From positions 62,001 through 126,000 of the forward strand of contig QYAI01000033.1 in NCBI GenBank assembly GCA_003988855.1: a stretch of 64,000 bases of DNA. The letters run 5' to 3'. The notes below the pieces were generated by a model. The model was not told where the DNA came from. It did not search any database and saw only the letters and a program-made list of their open reading frames with translations. The translations under genes and the position numbers were made by a program. This stretch comes from Arachnopeziza araneosa. Its lineage: Eukaryota; Ascomycota; Leotiomycetes; Helotiales; Arachnopezizaceae. Positions within the stretch are counted from its first letter, which is position 1. The number at the start of each line of letters is the position of its first letter. Shown in pieces: positions 1 through 10,828 of the stretch.

Positions 1-132
1 AAGGCTCACGAGGATTTGATCGTAACCAAAGGTAAAGGGTTCACAAAAGAGAAGAACAAGAAGAAACGTGGAAGCTACCGAGGTGGTTACATTGATGTGG
101 AAGGCAAGAAGGGAATCAAGTTTGAGGATTGA
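1..132 (+). CDS. SRP40: SRP40/NOLC1-like nucleolar protein, C-terminal end (partial)
   Basis: The window opens inside an open frame that ends at TGA 130-132. The 43 visible residues are very basic. They contain GKGFTKEKNKKKRGSYRG followed by GYIDVEGKKGIKFED, which is the conserved C-terminal SRP40_C domain of Srp40/Nopp140. These are nucleolar chaperone-like proteins linked to ribosome biogenesis and snoRNP trafficking. The rest of the gene, usually a long Ser/acidic low-complexity region, lies left of the window. It converges with the mannose-1-phosphate guanylyltransferase gene. The family call rests on this short domain only, but the domain is distinctive. Confidence 0.85.
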   Translation, partial: KAHEDLIVTKGKGFTKEKNKKKRGSYRGGYIDVEGKKGIKFED

Positions 133-968
133 GCCAATTACTAAAAGTCTAGGTTTGATAGAGACTAGTCCATTTTCTAGCTGGGCGTTGGGGCGCATCG
201 ATGATACACCATAGAGTAGACAAAGAAATGAGCCCGTCATGAATACTCTAAGCATCCATTCTAGAATCAATTCATGTGCCATCTCGTATCTCTTCTCAAG
301 CTACCCAACGTTCAAGATGATATTCCCAGCCCAGCCTCAAAAGAATCACAACCAATTCATACATCAGACATTAGACGTTAGCACATGCCTCTATTCTCCA
401 CCCAACACTAACCCCCATCCAAAGTCAACCATCGTGGAACCACCAGAGACGCGGGGGGAGTCACTCACCGCGCCATGGTAAACGACCGCACTGTTTCTGG
501 ACATTGATATCCGCAGAGGCAGGTTTCGAGTCCGGCTCTCTCGAATAGAGATGAAAATACACATCCAAGTCGGTATTTAGGATGGCCAAAACTACTGGAA
601 ATTTCAATGTCTATGCTACTTGAGGATAGATATTGGAAGGTTAAACAAAATTCATTGTCTGTACACAACTAGCGATTGAGAAGGATTCTTAAGAAGGATC
701 GAAACCACCTCTCGGTGGATTTCAGAGAAGATTCAATGTATTATGTAGATTAATAGGCATTTACAACAATGGGAATCAGCGAAAACCGCACCTCCGCTCC
801 TTCATCCACTATGCATACCCATTGTTCCTCCATACATCCAGACGCCGAACATGCAACCCATGATGAACCTTCTTTTTCCGTCTCACCAGAAAGCAACACA
901 ACGCAACAGAGTGGGGAGAAGACCACAATCCAGAGCTCATGCCCGGAAGAAGTTGTGTAGGTGAGCGC
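133..968. other. Convergent intergenic region
   Basis: This holds the 3' flank of SRP40 (+) and the 3' flank of the mannose-1-phosphate guanylyltransferase gene (-). Short open frames are present but have no family resemblance and no splice context. I see no gene or repeat. Confidence 0.6.
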
Positions 969-2258
969 CTACATAATGATTGCCGGCACATCAACGTTAA
1001 CCTTGATGCTCTTGTGCGGTAGAATGCTTCCTCCATTCACATAGATCTCGTCTCCAATCGTAACATCATCACCAAGGACACTCACGTTCTCCAGTCTTGC
1101 CCATCTTCCCACGGTCGAGTTCCAGCCTACAATTGTGCTCTTGACCCAGGCATGGTCTTTTACTTTTGAGCCTGAGAGGAGAACGCAGCGCTGTAAACGC
1201 ACACCATCACCAACAACGACATCCGGGCCAATGGTGACGTTGGGTCCAATGCGGCAGTTCTTGCCAATCTTCGCGGAGGGGTCGATCAAGACGTTGCCGC
1301 CGTGTACGTAGGGGGTGTGTACGGGTGTGAGAAGCTTGGAGCCTTTCTTTGTGAGGGAAGAGAGGTATAGACAGGTTCCAGAGAGGAAATCTTTGGGCTG
1401 TCCGACATCCATCCAGAATCCTTCCAAATCGAAGGAGTGTAGCTGGCCGTCTGCGCAGATTGCGGGGAAGGTCTCTTGTTCGATGGAGGTTGGGCGGAGC
1501 TCAATTCGCTCAAGTACAGAAGGGTTGAGAATGTAGATTCCGGCATTGATTCGGTTCCCGACGAACTCGACGGGCTTCTCTACGAAGCGATCGATGCGCG
1601 AGGGGTGGTTTGGTTTATGTACTACGACGCCATATTTTGAGGGTTCTTCGACTTTGGTCACGACAATGGTGCCTTCATCGCCGTGCTTTTTATGGAAAGC
1701 GGCGAGGTCCGCAAATGGGTAGTCACAGATGACATCTGAGTTCAAAACGAAGAATGGCGTATCATCTTTACCTAGGATTTTTTCTGCGAGCTTGAGAGGG
1801 CCTGCAGTGCCTAGCGGTTCTGACTCGATCGAAAATGTGATATTGACATTGAATCTCTCTGAGTACTGCAATTCCAGACAAATCAGTGCCTGCAGCAAAG
1901 AGGGAGAAATAACTGAGAAACTCACCTCTGCAAGATGCTTCTCCATGATCTCTGGACGGTAATTGACTGCAAGGACAATATCTGTGACTCCCGCAGCCGC
2001 CAGAGCTTCAACTTGGTGCAGGATCATTGGCTTGTTGCCAAACTCTACTAATGGCTTGGGGAGAGTGAGGGTCTATTGTTGTCAGTCATTGAAGGCGTTT
2101 GTGAGGTGTCGTTTGAATATTGCGTATTCGAGGATAGGAGGGCAGGTAAAACGTACGAGAGGCCGCAAACGAGTGCCGAAGCCACCGACGAGAATAAGAG
2201 CTGTTAGACATATTAGTAGATATCCCTTCAAATGATAGGAAGAGCGCTCACCCTTCAT
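969..2258 (-). CDS. MPG1: Mannose-1-phosphate guanylyltransferase (GDP-mannose pyrophosphorylase)
   Basis: Makes GDP-mannose from mannose-1-phosphate and GTP in the cytosol, for N-/O-glycosylation, GPI anchors and cell-wall mannan. Four exons on the minus strand: 2258-2252, 2200-2157, 2072-1926 and 1865-969, giving 364 residues against about 361 in yeast Psa1. The first exon is only 7 nt (ATGAAGG). Its splice restores MKALILVGGFGTRLRPL, the nucleotidyltransferase signature, followed by TLTLPKPLVEF. Other conserved blocks are FVLNSDVIC, RFVEKPVEFVGNRINAG and FWMDVGQPKDFLSG. The C-terminal third carries left-handed beta-helix hexapeptides (IGPNVTIGPDVVVGDGV) and ends in a PAIIM tail. All splice junctions keep frame with GT/AG. 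The third intron has no in-frame stop, so a naive reading would insert 20 false residues. Confidence 0.96.
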
Positions 2259-3916
2259 CTTGAGTGATTGTTGGTTGTATTGGAAGTGGTGGTGTTGTTT
2301 AGAAGTGCAATTCTTGACCCCACAGTTTCCAGAGGTCGAGGTCGAGGCTGAGCTGCGCGGAAAATGGAGCCGAAGGATGTTTTGCAATCTTCACGTAGGG
2401 AATTGTCTCAGCGAGTGTAGAATGTGCGAGAAGACGATCTGGCAGAGAGACGAGGGCTGTTCGTATTGGGATTTAAGAGATCGAGGACACAGTTTCGCGG
2501 TCCCCGTGTTGGCCCTTGCTATTTCGAGCTTCCTAGAAAATTTAGCGGGCGACACCGCCTTCAAGAGCCAGAAAAGGGGCGTGATTTGGTGGAACAGGCG
2601 AGATGAGTTATGCAACGGCAGAAGTTCCGTTTCACTGCTCACGTTCCCATTCAATTGACGGAGAGGACGCCTCCTCCCTCGCCTTGTCTTTATACGCCTG
2701 GCGAGAGAGCGGAGAGTGGACTTTCTTCTCTCTCCCCTTGATGTTGCGAGGCGCGTAGGCACAGTGTCAGGTCTGATCATGAGGTGCACCACGAGGACGA
2801 TCCCCAGGGCGGGCACCCTTCACCCTTCACCCATTTGTCATTTTGCTTCGTGTCGCCCGCAACGTATTATTCGTGGGGTGACAACTCGGCACGAGAGATT
2901 GGGGTGTACGTTTCCATCCTCTCTTTTGCCTTGTTTACTCGAAACGTGAATCGGTTTTGATTCCACCGCCCAGGTTCGTTTGCGCTCCGCCTGTCCTGAT
3001 ATGGTTGATCCAATTTGTGCCTAGGTTCGCGATATCTGACGGGGTTCGAAGGCTCAATGGGGATCAGAGCTCAGAGAACATACTTTCCTGGACAGTGAGA
3101 AAGAGCCTCACCAGTTGCTTCCTCGGCCGTCTCAACAATCAGGTCGAGAAAATTTCATCTGATCTCGTTTGCATCTTGTGTCATGCGACTTGCAGATGTG
3201 TGTCACAGAATGTCTTGCAGGCAATCCACGCCACACCCGTTGGCCGCAGCGTTTTTGGGCCTGATGGGAGTTGGTGTTGAATCGGTCACTGTGCATCCTG
3301 GAGCGTGTCTGTGGGTATCTCAAGTGCTTTTCATTCATTAAGTCATTGTAGTCATAGAATTCCACACGAATTATCATGCAAAGATGGAAAATTAGGGCTC
3401 GCACCATAGTCTGCCTCCTCCATAAAGAGATTCGTGATATGATGATGAGAAAAATATAAGAACGCTGCCGCCACGCTTGCTAAATGCCAATATAGAAAAG
3501 GAGAGTCTCCAATCCTGATCCCCCATTTCAAATTCTCAGATTTGCAGTGGCACCTTCCAGAAAGCCCCCGTAAAGACTGAGTAGAGTTGCCTCCAGAATC
3601 CGGTCAAGCGGCTGGTGCTGTGGTACCCAAGCCGTGATCGATGTCTTGGTCGAAGATTAATAAGGAAATTCGTGTCTGTGTCGTTATTCGTCATGCCAGA
3701 TGAAAGGTCGTCAAATTCGTCACACAGTTTTAGATGAAGCGTCGTCGCCTGTTTTGTCTTGGTCATTGGTCGTTGGTCGTAAATCGTGTGGAAAATCCTC
3801 TCCTCCCCTCCAGGTTTTATCCTAGCTTGGAAGAGCGGATCTGGTGGCCGAGGCATCAGCCTTTCTATCCAGTGGCTTATTTTTTTGCTACCGGCAGACG
3901 TATCAGAAGAGGTCAT
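2259..3916. other. Promoter and 5' region of MPG1; 3' flank of dsRBD-like gene
   Basis: About 1.66 kb with no supportable gene. The part next to 2258 must hold the promoter and 5' leader of the guanylyltransferase gene. The part next to 3917 is the 3' flank of the small dsRBD-like gene. Open frames at 2391-2816 and 3536-3916 (both -) show no family features. Confidence 0.5.
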
Positions 3917-4587
3917 CTACTCGGATGACGTTGTGGAGCTGCTGCTCGAAAGGTTGACCGAATGACTGCGATGACCATGGCTATGGCCACGATGCCGTCG
4001 GTGTCGGCCATGACTCTCATTCGCAGGCAGCCCTTGAACAACGCCGTTGCGAGCCAGCATACCTCCATTCACGGAAAAGTTGCGGCACACCATAAAGGCC
4101 CGCATAGCCGCATTCTCTTGAGCCAATCCATCGCTTTCGTAGGCAAGATCCGTCTGATATTCTCTGCCATTGACAAGGACCAGACAAGTGAAGCCGGATG
4201 AACTCCTGTACGTCTCATACAGAGGATCTCGCCAACCACGGCGTCGGCACAGACCTGTCCGGCTTGTCAGTGGTAGTTCCAACGACATTCACGGCACACC
4301 GCGACATCTCCAGGAATAGAAACATGGAAACATTATAAATTCAACTCATGAGACGGCACGCCGATCAAGATGCAAGACGGGTAGTGAAACCAGAAACCCC
4401 ACTGCAAGAGCACAGGAAGTAATCAAGACAGGTGGTGGGGGGTGGGAGCCCTTTTCCAGCAGAATCTAGGAACACGAAAAGCAAGGAGAGCATCGGACGA
4501 AAATTTCCAATGGCTTGGGAAAGTCTCCCGAATTTGTTAGATTGACGTACTCTCCAGATATGCCATATAGAAGCCACCCATTATCAT
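3917..4587 (-). CDS. Small dsRNA-binding-domain-like protein
   Basis: Two-exon model: 4587-4551 and 4254-3917, 124 residues. The 37-nt first exon encodes MIMGGFYMAYLE. Splicing (donor GTACGT at 4550, acceptor CAG before 4254) continues as SLCRRRGWRDPLYETYRSS. This fits helix 1 of a double-stranded-RNA-binding fold. It is followed by FTCLVLVNGREYQTD (beta strands) and NAAMRAFMVCRNFSV (helix 2). The tail is His/Arg/Ser-rich (SHGRHRRHRGHSHGHRSHS). The 296-nt intron is long for this locus. An alternative unspliced start at 4288 (MSLELPLTSRTGL) would lose part of helix 1. The helix 2 basic motif typical of RNA binding is weak, so a protein-protein role is possible. The function is unknown; similar short fungal proteins are annotated as hypothetical. 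Confidence 0.65.
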
Positions 4588-5255
4588 TGATCAATCGTCA
4601 GAAGGGACGAGATTCTATTCAGGAACGGCGCTGCAGGTGTAAGAAGTGTGGTAGAAATATTCCGAAGCGCCAGGATACTGGGTGACGATGACGGCCCAAA
4701 TGCTGTGAACTTTTGATGCAATTGAGCCCAACTCCGTAGTATACAAGGGAAAAATGCAACACAAGTCAAATGAATTGTATGTGGGAGGAGTGATGTATGG
4801 ACGGCGTCGTGGTCTTGAATAGTAGGGCTGACAATTGATCGAGTGGGTGACCTAGGGGTATTGTGCAGGACTTTCGTCCATCAACGGCGAGACATGTGTG
4901 ATTTATTGCAGAGAGTGCGGTTAGCGTAGGACCAGGATTATGGACTGACCTTCCGTAGAAGGTTTCAGGCGCTCTTGAGATAGGACGATGGGTTGAATGA
5001 GATGCAAGTCATGATGCGGCTCTTTCTCTGTGACCCATATCGATGCGCTGGCGTAGGTCGTTGCCAGTTGATACTTGGCCAGAGATTAGGCAACTCCACC
5101 TCAACATGGGAACGCATACTAGGGGACGATCTTTGAGGGGCCAGAAGGACCAATTCGTTGCTCTGAGGGAGGTCTGCAGCTACTGAATATCGATGCAGCA
5201 GTGGTGGCGAAAGGCTCAACACCGTCCCATAGATCTCGGGCAAATTTGCTCCCCT
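4588..5255. other. 5' region of the dsRBD-like gene
   Basis: Upstream flank of the gene starting at 4587. No coding region with family features, and no repeat, was seen. Confidence 0.4.
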
Positions 5256-5738
5256 CTACGAGAAAATGGACAGCCAAGCAATTATTGGCTTTCCCTGCCA
5301 ACGGTCGCTCAGCATTTTCTTTTTCAATGCCATCGAGATCCGCCCGGCTGCCGCTAACGCAGAGAAACCGATGGCACCCAGGTTGAATGCACGGAAAAAC
5401 GTCAGAGAACCGTCGCTGGTAGCCCAGGGACACGATCCTTCCTGGACAATACAGACGGGAATAGCCACAATCAGAGCTTCTGGACTGGCTAAAGTAGATG
5501 ACGACAAAAGGGGGTTCACTCTGCCCCGCACTACAACGGTATGGCACTTGAGATGGCCTCCGCGATTGACGCTGAATGACTGGAGTAGAGCTTGACACGA
5601 AGTCGGTGAGCACTCAATGCATAAACAGTGGCTGGACTGATAAAGATCGCACACTCCTGTATCATCGAAGTCTGGGTAAGGGCAAGCAAGAGCGAGGCAA
5701 CCAGCCAGGCCGACGACTAGCCGTACAAGGTTGGTCAT
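5256..5738 (-). CDS. Possible small secreted cysteine-containing protein (doubtful)
   Basis: An ATG at 5738 opens 160 codons on the minus strand. The first residues, MTNLVRLVVGLAGCLALACP, look like a signal peptide: a basic n-region, a hydrophobic core and a small residue before the likely cut. The next stretch is cysteine-rich (GVCDLYQSSHCLCIECSPTSC). An AATATA element lies about 85-90 nt upstream (near 5820-5828 on the plus strand). Against it, the second half (ALKKKMLSDRWQGKP) does not look like a secreted domain, an overlapping frame (5613-5119) is equally open, and no homologue comes to mind. An intron could change the C-terminus. Treat this as a hypothesis only. Confidence 0.28.
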   Translation of the reverse strand: MTNLVRLVVGLAGCLALACPYPDFDDTGVCDLYQSSHCLCIECSPTSCQALLQSFSVNRGGHLKCHTVVVRGRVNPLLSSSTLASPEALIVAIPVCIVQEGSCPWATSDGSLTFFRAFNLGAIGFSALAAAGRISMALKKKMLSDRWQGKPIIAWLSIFS

Positions 5739-7077
5739 GCAATGATGAGTTGGCATTGCGCTTGACGTCTTTTGCAGGACGACCATATGCCGCGAAAATT
5801 GAAAACAGCATGCCGCGGAGTATATTAAGCAATGTGGGAGGTGTCGAGATGGAGGAAGCGCTCGCTCTCTCCCGACTCCTTGGGACGCCCGACGATGATG
5901 GTCGTCGTCGTCGTCGATGAGAAAAAGCAATATTGATGCCGGCGATCATTTCTCCAAATTCCAGGGTGCTGGCTCGACCAACCCCCCGTTGTACCTGACT
6001 TGTGCTGCTAATGCCAGACTGGCGACCCTGGAGGACGCCCCGAAGAAGCCGCCGTTCGGGCCAGCTCGGTAGTACGCTCCCCCTACAAGGGCTGCTGCCA
6101 CCATGGCCAGCACTGATCGTGAGGAGAGCGTGTCCTGTGATTGGAATCGAGTCCTCCTGAAGGATCAAGTGGTGGAGAGCTTGGGGATTGATCATCTGGA
6201 CTGGCCTCTCCAATTCGCCGAGATGGCGGAGGTATGCTCTGCAGTGCGGTGCATCGTGCAGCAAGCCTAAATGTGCGGACGGCGACAGCTTGAACCAGAA
6301 TGTAGCTCTGCATCCCGGGCACGCTTGAACGTGTTTCTGGGCCTCTTCAGTGACATCTGAGTACTTCTTGGGACTCCTGCATATCTTGCTCGTGGTCTCC
6401 TCGCGGTCGCCGAGTACATGGAGCTTCAAAAACAAGGTAGGACGGATCAAATGTTGCACAAGAATTGGTCACTCCTCTCGAACTCGAACGCCACCGGATA
6501 CGAAAGTTGTAGAGGCAGAAAGCTTCGATATGAACCATGCTGCTGATGCATGAAGATTCGACTTGTCACTTTCTCAAAGTGCATCAATGGTATCATGTGG
6601 CTCTTCGCTTCACTTTTTATTTTGGGATACAGCATATTCAAGTCACCTCCCCATATCAAGATCCAAACCAAGGTTAAAATGAAATGCTTGGGCCTCTCTT
6701 CTGCGTCAATTGCGCAAGCAATGGTGCATTATTCGGTAAAGCCAAGAATGGCCCTTGAAGTCTGCTTGATAGGCTTGACTTTGCATCCAACAGCCGTGGA
6801 ACCCTTATGCGCGAATCAGCACAACGAGACCGGTATCTTAAACATGTTTTGATGGCTTGAAGGCTTTCCCGTAGATGCAGGTAGATTGTTTATCCGCTAC
6901 TATTCTGAGATAAGGCACTGTCCAAAATAGATTCTGTGTTTGAACGGATGCAGGTGGCTTCGGCACTAACTCTGCAGACCATCCGAGTCAAGATCCTCCG
7001 AGATTCCTCAGCACCCCAAAGGCTGTATGTACCACATTGCACAATAACGGTCTTTTGATTTTGTTCGGTTAAGCATC
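5739..7077. other. Gene-free stretch, 3' flank of farnesyltransferase beta
   Basis: No supportable gene was found. It includes a short (GTC)n run at about 5901-5918 that makes long antisense frames look open (for example 6459-5662). The right end is the 3' flank of the farnesyltransferase gene. Confidence 0.45.
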
Positions 7078-8848
7078 TCAAAACCTACCTTTCAAGGCAA
7101 AGTATTTTCTCGTTTCTTCCGCCGCAATTTTGGGGATCACAAATACAGGGTGTATTGATTCCACACGGTCTTCCTCATCATACATCTGGTCTTCCTCAAG
7201 AACAGGTTCGGAACTCCAGTGGAATGGCGCAGTCATTACTCCACTTGTTTCATTCTTAAATGAAGACGTGTTGTAGTGCCATTTGTGCTGAGCAAAGCTG
7301 AGGCCTGCGAGAACGTAACACGTATGATACGAATCCGACTTGCTGGGAATGGTCAGCATCTTTCGACACAAAGGATAGGTACTGAAAAAATTACTGGCTC
7401 GGCTTATCTCTTAGCCCTCCTCTCGATGATTGATCTTGACAACAGCATAGGGTGTATCTGATTAACCCCTCCCGGCTATAGAGGCTGGGGAAAGATTTTG
7501 ATTTTGTTGGGCAAGTGGAGCCATCCTCGAGGCAACCTTCGACCAGAGGCCAACATCCTCCAACCCAATGGCTGTAACAACCGTCGACGAGTTTATTTGT
7601 ACGGCCGGAATAACCGCCTTCAGGTGCATATTGCCTTGCTGACAGGAAAGATATCAGACGAGGAAGATCAAGATATCTGTGTGACCATCATTAGAGTTTT
7701 TAGCTTCAGCTAGGATAAAGTGGTACCCACTTTGGAATAATTACATGAGGCTCTCCCAGAATGCAAAGAGTTGCCAACGCACAAAATGTGTAGCCCCCAT
7801 GGGCCTCTGCATCAGGCCGCGATGAGATACCACCTTCCATGGTTTGACCTTCACATGTCAGCTTTGCCATGAAATGGACAACCAAACTTACATCGGCGGA
7901 TGAATTCAGGAAGATTAGTCCAGAAGGTTGCTCCTGCAAGCGTCCAAGCCGGAGACTCTCGGGGAAGTTCCAGTGGTAAATCAAGGAGGCTTATTATCAC
8001 AGAAGCGCATAACGCCCCGCTACATAGAATCAGATACTGGCCAGAATGATCTTCTCCTCAGCCACTCACCGAACATCCACCTCACCTCCGACAGTCATTG
8101 TGAAGCTCCCATCCGGTTGTTTGAGTAGGCCCAGCCATCTCCACATTGATTTGCGATCGATGACGTCCAAAGCCTCCCTTCCTCCTACCATAGCAAGTGC
8201 GAGGGTGATTGCATAAGATGGAGCTAGATGTGACATCTGGCCATTTCCACCACCGAATCCGCCGGTTGCATTCTGTATTGGTCGAGCCGTAGAGATCAGG
8301 GGTTCTCTATAATGTGATATATCTTCGCCCATGGCAGACAGACTATTTAAGCCCCAGTAAAACATCCATGGCCGGCTTGCATCAGCCGCAACAAAACCAG
8401 CGGGTAGCTTCCCTAAGCTTTTGTGTATGAACTGAATGTGCCGCTGCCGGTCAAGGTGCGGGACCCCATGATCATTATATTGGGTACTTGGTTCTAGTCC
8501 AGAGAGCAGAGGCAAGCATTCTTGGATAGTTTTTGCTTGAAGTTGAGAAGTGTGGGTAATGAGAAAGTCGTTTAGCGGCGGAAGAGATGTGAATAGATCT
8601 GGGACCAGACTGCCGCTGGCTACCTGGGCTGACATGGTGATGGGAGAGGCGTGAGAAACGTGATCTTCTGTAAAATTGCTCTCTATCTCCTCGATAATGA
8701 AACCCGGCGGTGGAAGCTGCTGCCGACTCCCCAAGCGCCGCGGATCGAAAGGGTTGATGTGTGAAGAGGAAGAGTTGGGTCCTGACATGGCTCGCCTTTG
8801 GAAGACCACCTTCCGGTGGTGTCTCTTTCCTTTGAGATGTAAAGTCAT
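7078..8848 (-). CDS. RAM1: Protein farnesyltransferase beta subunit
   Basis: Catalytic beta subunit of CaaX farnesyltransferase; it adds farnesyl to Ras-type GTPases and a-factor-like pheromones. Five exons on the minus strand: 8848-8070, 8019-7892, 7848-7731, 7676-7395 and 7342-7078, 523 residues. Every junction keeps frame. Family blocks appear in order: FGGGNGQMSHLAPSYA, KQPDGSFTMTVGGEVDVR, MEGGISSRPDAEAHGGYTF, SARQYAPEGGYSGRTNKL, VDGCYSHW and SDSYHTCYVLAGLSFAQH. The three zinc ligands known from the mammalian enzyme (Asp and Cys in DGC, His in YHTCY) are all present. Blocks such as EGGYSGRTNKLVDGC distinguish it from geranylgeranyltransferase beta subunits. Translation could instead begin at the Met codon at 8788, 20 codons in. 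Divergent to the Zn2Cys6 gene. Confidence 0.95.
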
Positions 8849-10828
8849 GTGTATTTCCTTTGTTTGACTTGTTTGCGATCCATATTCGCTGATTTGATGA
8901 TCTTTGAGAGTGCCTGATCCGTCGAATCAAGGCATCCTCAGGCTCTCGCTTGTTTTTATGCCGCTACAGTAGCCCCGCCCTTCCTTTCCTCGCCGGACAC
9001 TTCTCACCTCTCTGTCGTGATTATCTCCACCACTTTACCAGCTCAGCTCAGCCTCAGCAAGGAGCTGAGATGCAGAAGGAGGTCCCATCAGTCAGCCTCT
9101 CCCCCATGGTCACAGTGAAAAACGGGTTCAGCTCAAGATGCAATGGACTTGCATTCTCCCATGCTGATGCTGCTGCTGCTGCTGATGCTGCTGCCCCGCA
9201 TCACGTTATCTTTGCCGAAAGCTGATAAGGGGACGGTGTACTGGGTGCTCAAAGCTCAAAACAAAACCTCCAGTAAGATGACCTGTCAGGTCGCTCTGTT
9301 GCGCAATCACCATCAAAAGATAACAGTATTATAGTTCTGACGGGCCTGACCTGGCAAAGGGCAAAATTCTGGGTACATGGAGATATAAACCTGAACCCTA
9401 CGCTGATGCGTGCAATATATCAATACGTGCTGATTCGCATTGCATGCAACCAATCCCAAGGACCGCCGCCAGCGCGAGATATCTCACTCAATCATGAGTG
9501 GCCATTTCATGTTCACAGATTGTCTTGAATGCTGATCTGCATGCGTGCTCCTCATCAGCCCAGATACTGTCCATCAATGCCGAGAGTCACACCTAGTCAG
9601 GAAAGGGTTTTGATGGGAGTCTCGCTCGGAGATGCTACGGAGGGGGTGTGGACGACGTGGACTTTCTTTTACTGGTGAAACAAACTCACAAGGAACTGAG
9701 TGAATCCCATTCCAAACTTGATGCATGAATCGTGCTTTCTAGAAGAGATGGACGACAAGAGTCGCTTTTTCGCCTCAAGAATTCTAAGTTATGCTGAGAT
9801 AATATCCCAAATGAATTAAAGGTTCCTGGTGGTTCGCCTGTCAATCTGACTCAGGGCGAGGGTGGCCGCGGGGAGTTTGCGCGAAATGAGGGGCAAGGAG
9901 AAGATCTATCTTAGGGCGCGGGGGCTAAGAGCACAGCGGCGTCAATTGAAAATTTTACACGAATTCGCCTCCTTGATCACCGAAAATGGAACCCTCGTCC
10001 CTGTTGGGAAGAATGGTGCGAAACTCAGAAGCGGTGGCTTTTTTTTGGCGAGGATGGGGAAAGAGGAAGTCAGAGAGGTCCAGAAAAGAGAGACGTGCGT
10101 CGGCAAACGAAAAGGCTGGAGAAGGAGCGTAGAAACGTCTGACGGATGCTCTAACTTGGCGGCCGTCGTGCTGGAGAGAGAGTGTTGATTTGGTGGAGAA
10201 AAAGAGAGGTTCGTCCAACAGCAGCCTTGATTCTGGGGAAGCAGAGGCGTGCCTCAACAGTCCGGTAGTTGGAGAAAGGACATCCGGATCTGGGAAGGAG
10301 ATGAGTCTGTCTCGAAAAGCAGGCCTAGAATGGCGGAAAGCTGGTTTCGATCAAAGCTGCGCTGAGCAGTAGTGGATAGCGACGGTGGATTCAGCGCTCC
10401 AGTGGCCCACGGCCGGCCTGCCTCAGGGTGAAAAGATGTGTGAAGTGTGCAAAGTCTCGTCGAGCAGCGGCGACGAAGGCGTTAAGTAAGCTCCTCGACC
10501 CGGTTGCGGTATGGTCGGAGCAGGCCAGGACAGCGTTATTGGACATCTGACTTCCTTCTCGCAGTAGCCTCCTGCAGTGAGCACTCGTGCATGCCATTCG
10601 TCGCCGCTGATTCGATGGTGGCTGGGCCGGTTTGGCAGGGCTTGAATTCTCCCGGCTGTCGCTCACCGCTTCTTATGCTGGACTCCACGCTGCTCTCCAG
10701 CCAACTCCCCAGCGTCAACCACCTTTCACCGACTTCATCGCGAGGTTTCCTCCTTCTCAAAGAGCGGTGTCACCAACCGTTCTCCTTACAATACTATTGA
10801 AATTCCCCGTCACCAATCTACCGCGACA
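8849..10828. other. Divergent intergenic region, RAM1 / Zn2Cys6 factor
   Basis: About 2 kb between head-to-head genes. It must contain both promoters and probably a long 5' leader for the regulator. A Gln/Leu-like GCT microsatellite lies at 9163-9195. Open frames at 9862-10188 and 10504-10800 lack family features. Confidence 0.5.
9163..9195 (+). repeat. Imperfect GCT microsatellite
   Basis: A run of GCT/GAT triplets (gctgatgctgctgctgctgc and on), about 11 units, in the divergent promoter region. It is a simple repeat and no coding role is evident. Confidence 0.8.

Noticed and set aside
3041..3060. tRNA T-loop-like ggttcga words scattered in the window
   Set aside because: No matching acceptor stem or anticodon arm around any of those checked; no tRNA is supported.
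5662..6459. 265-codon minus-strand frame
   Set aside because: No family features. Openness is helped by a (GTC)n run giving poly-Arg, and composition is unlike neighbouring genes.
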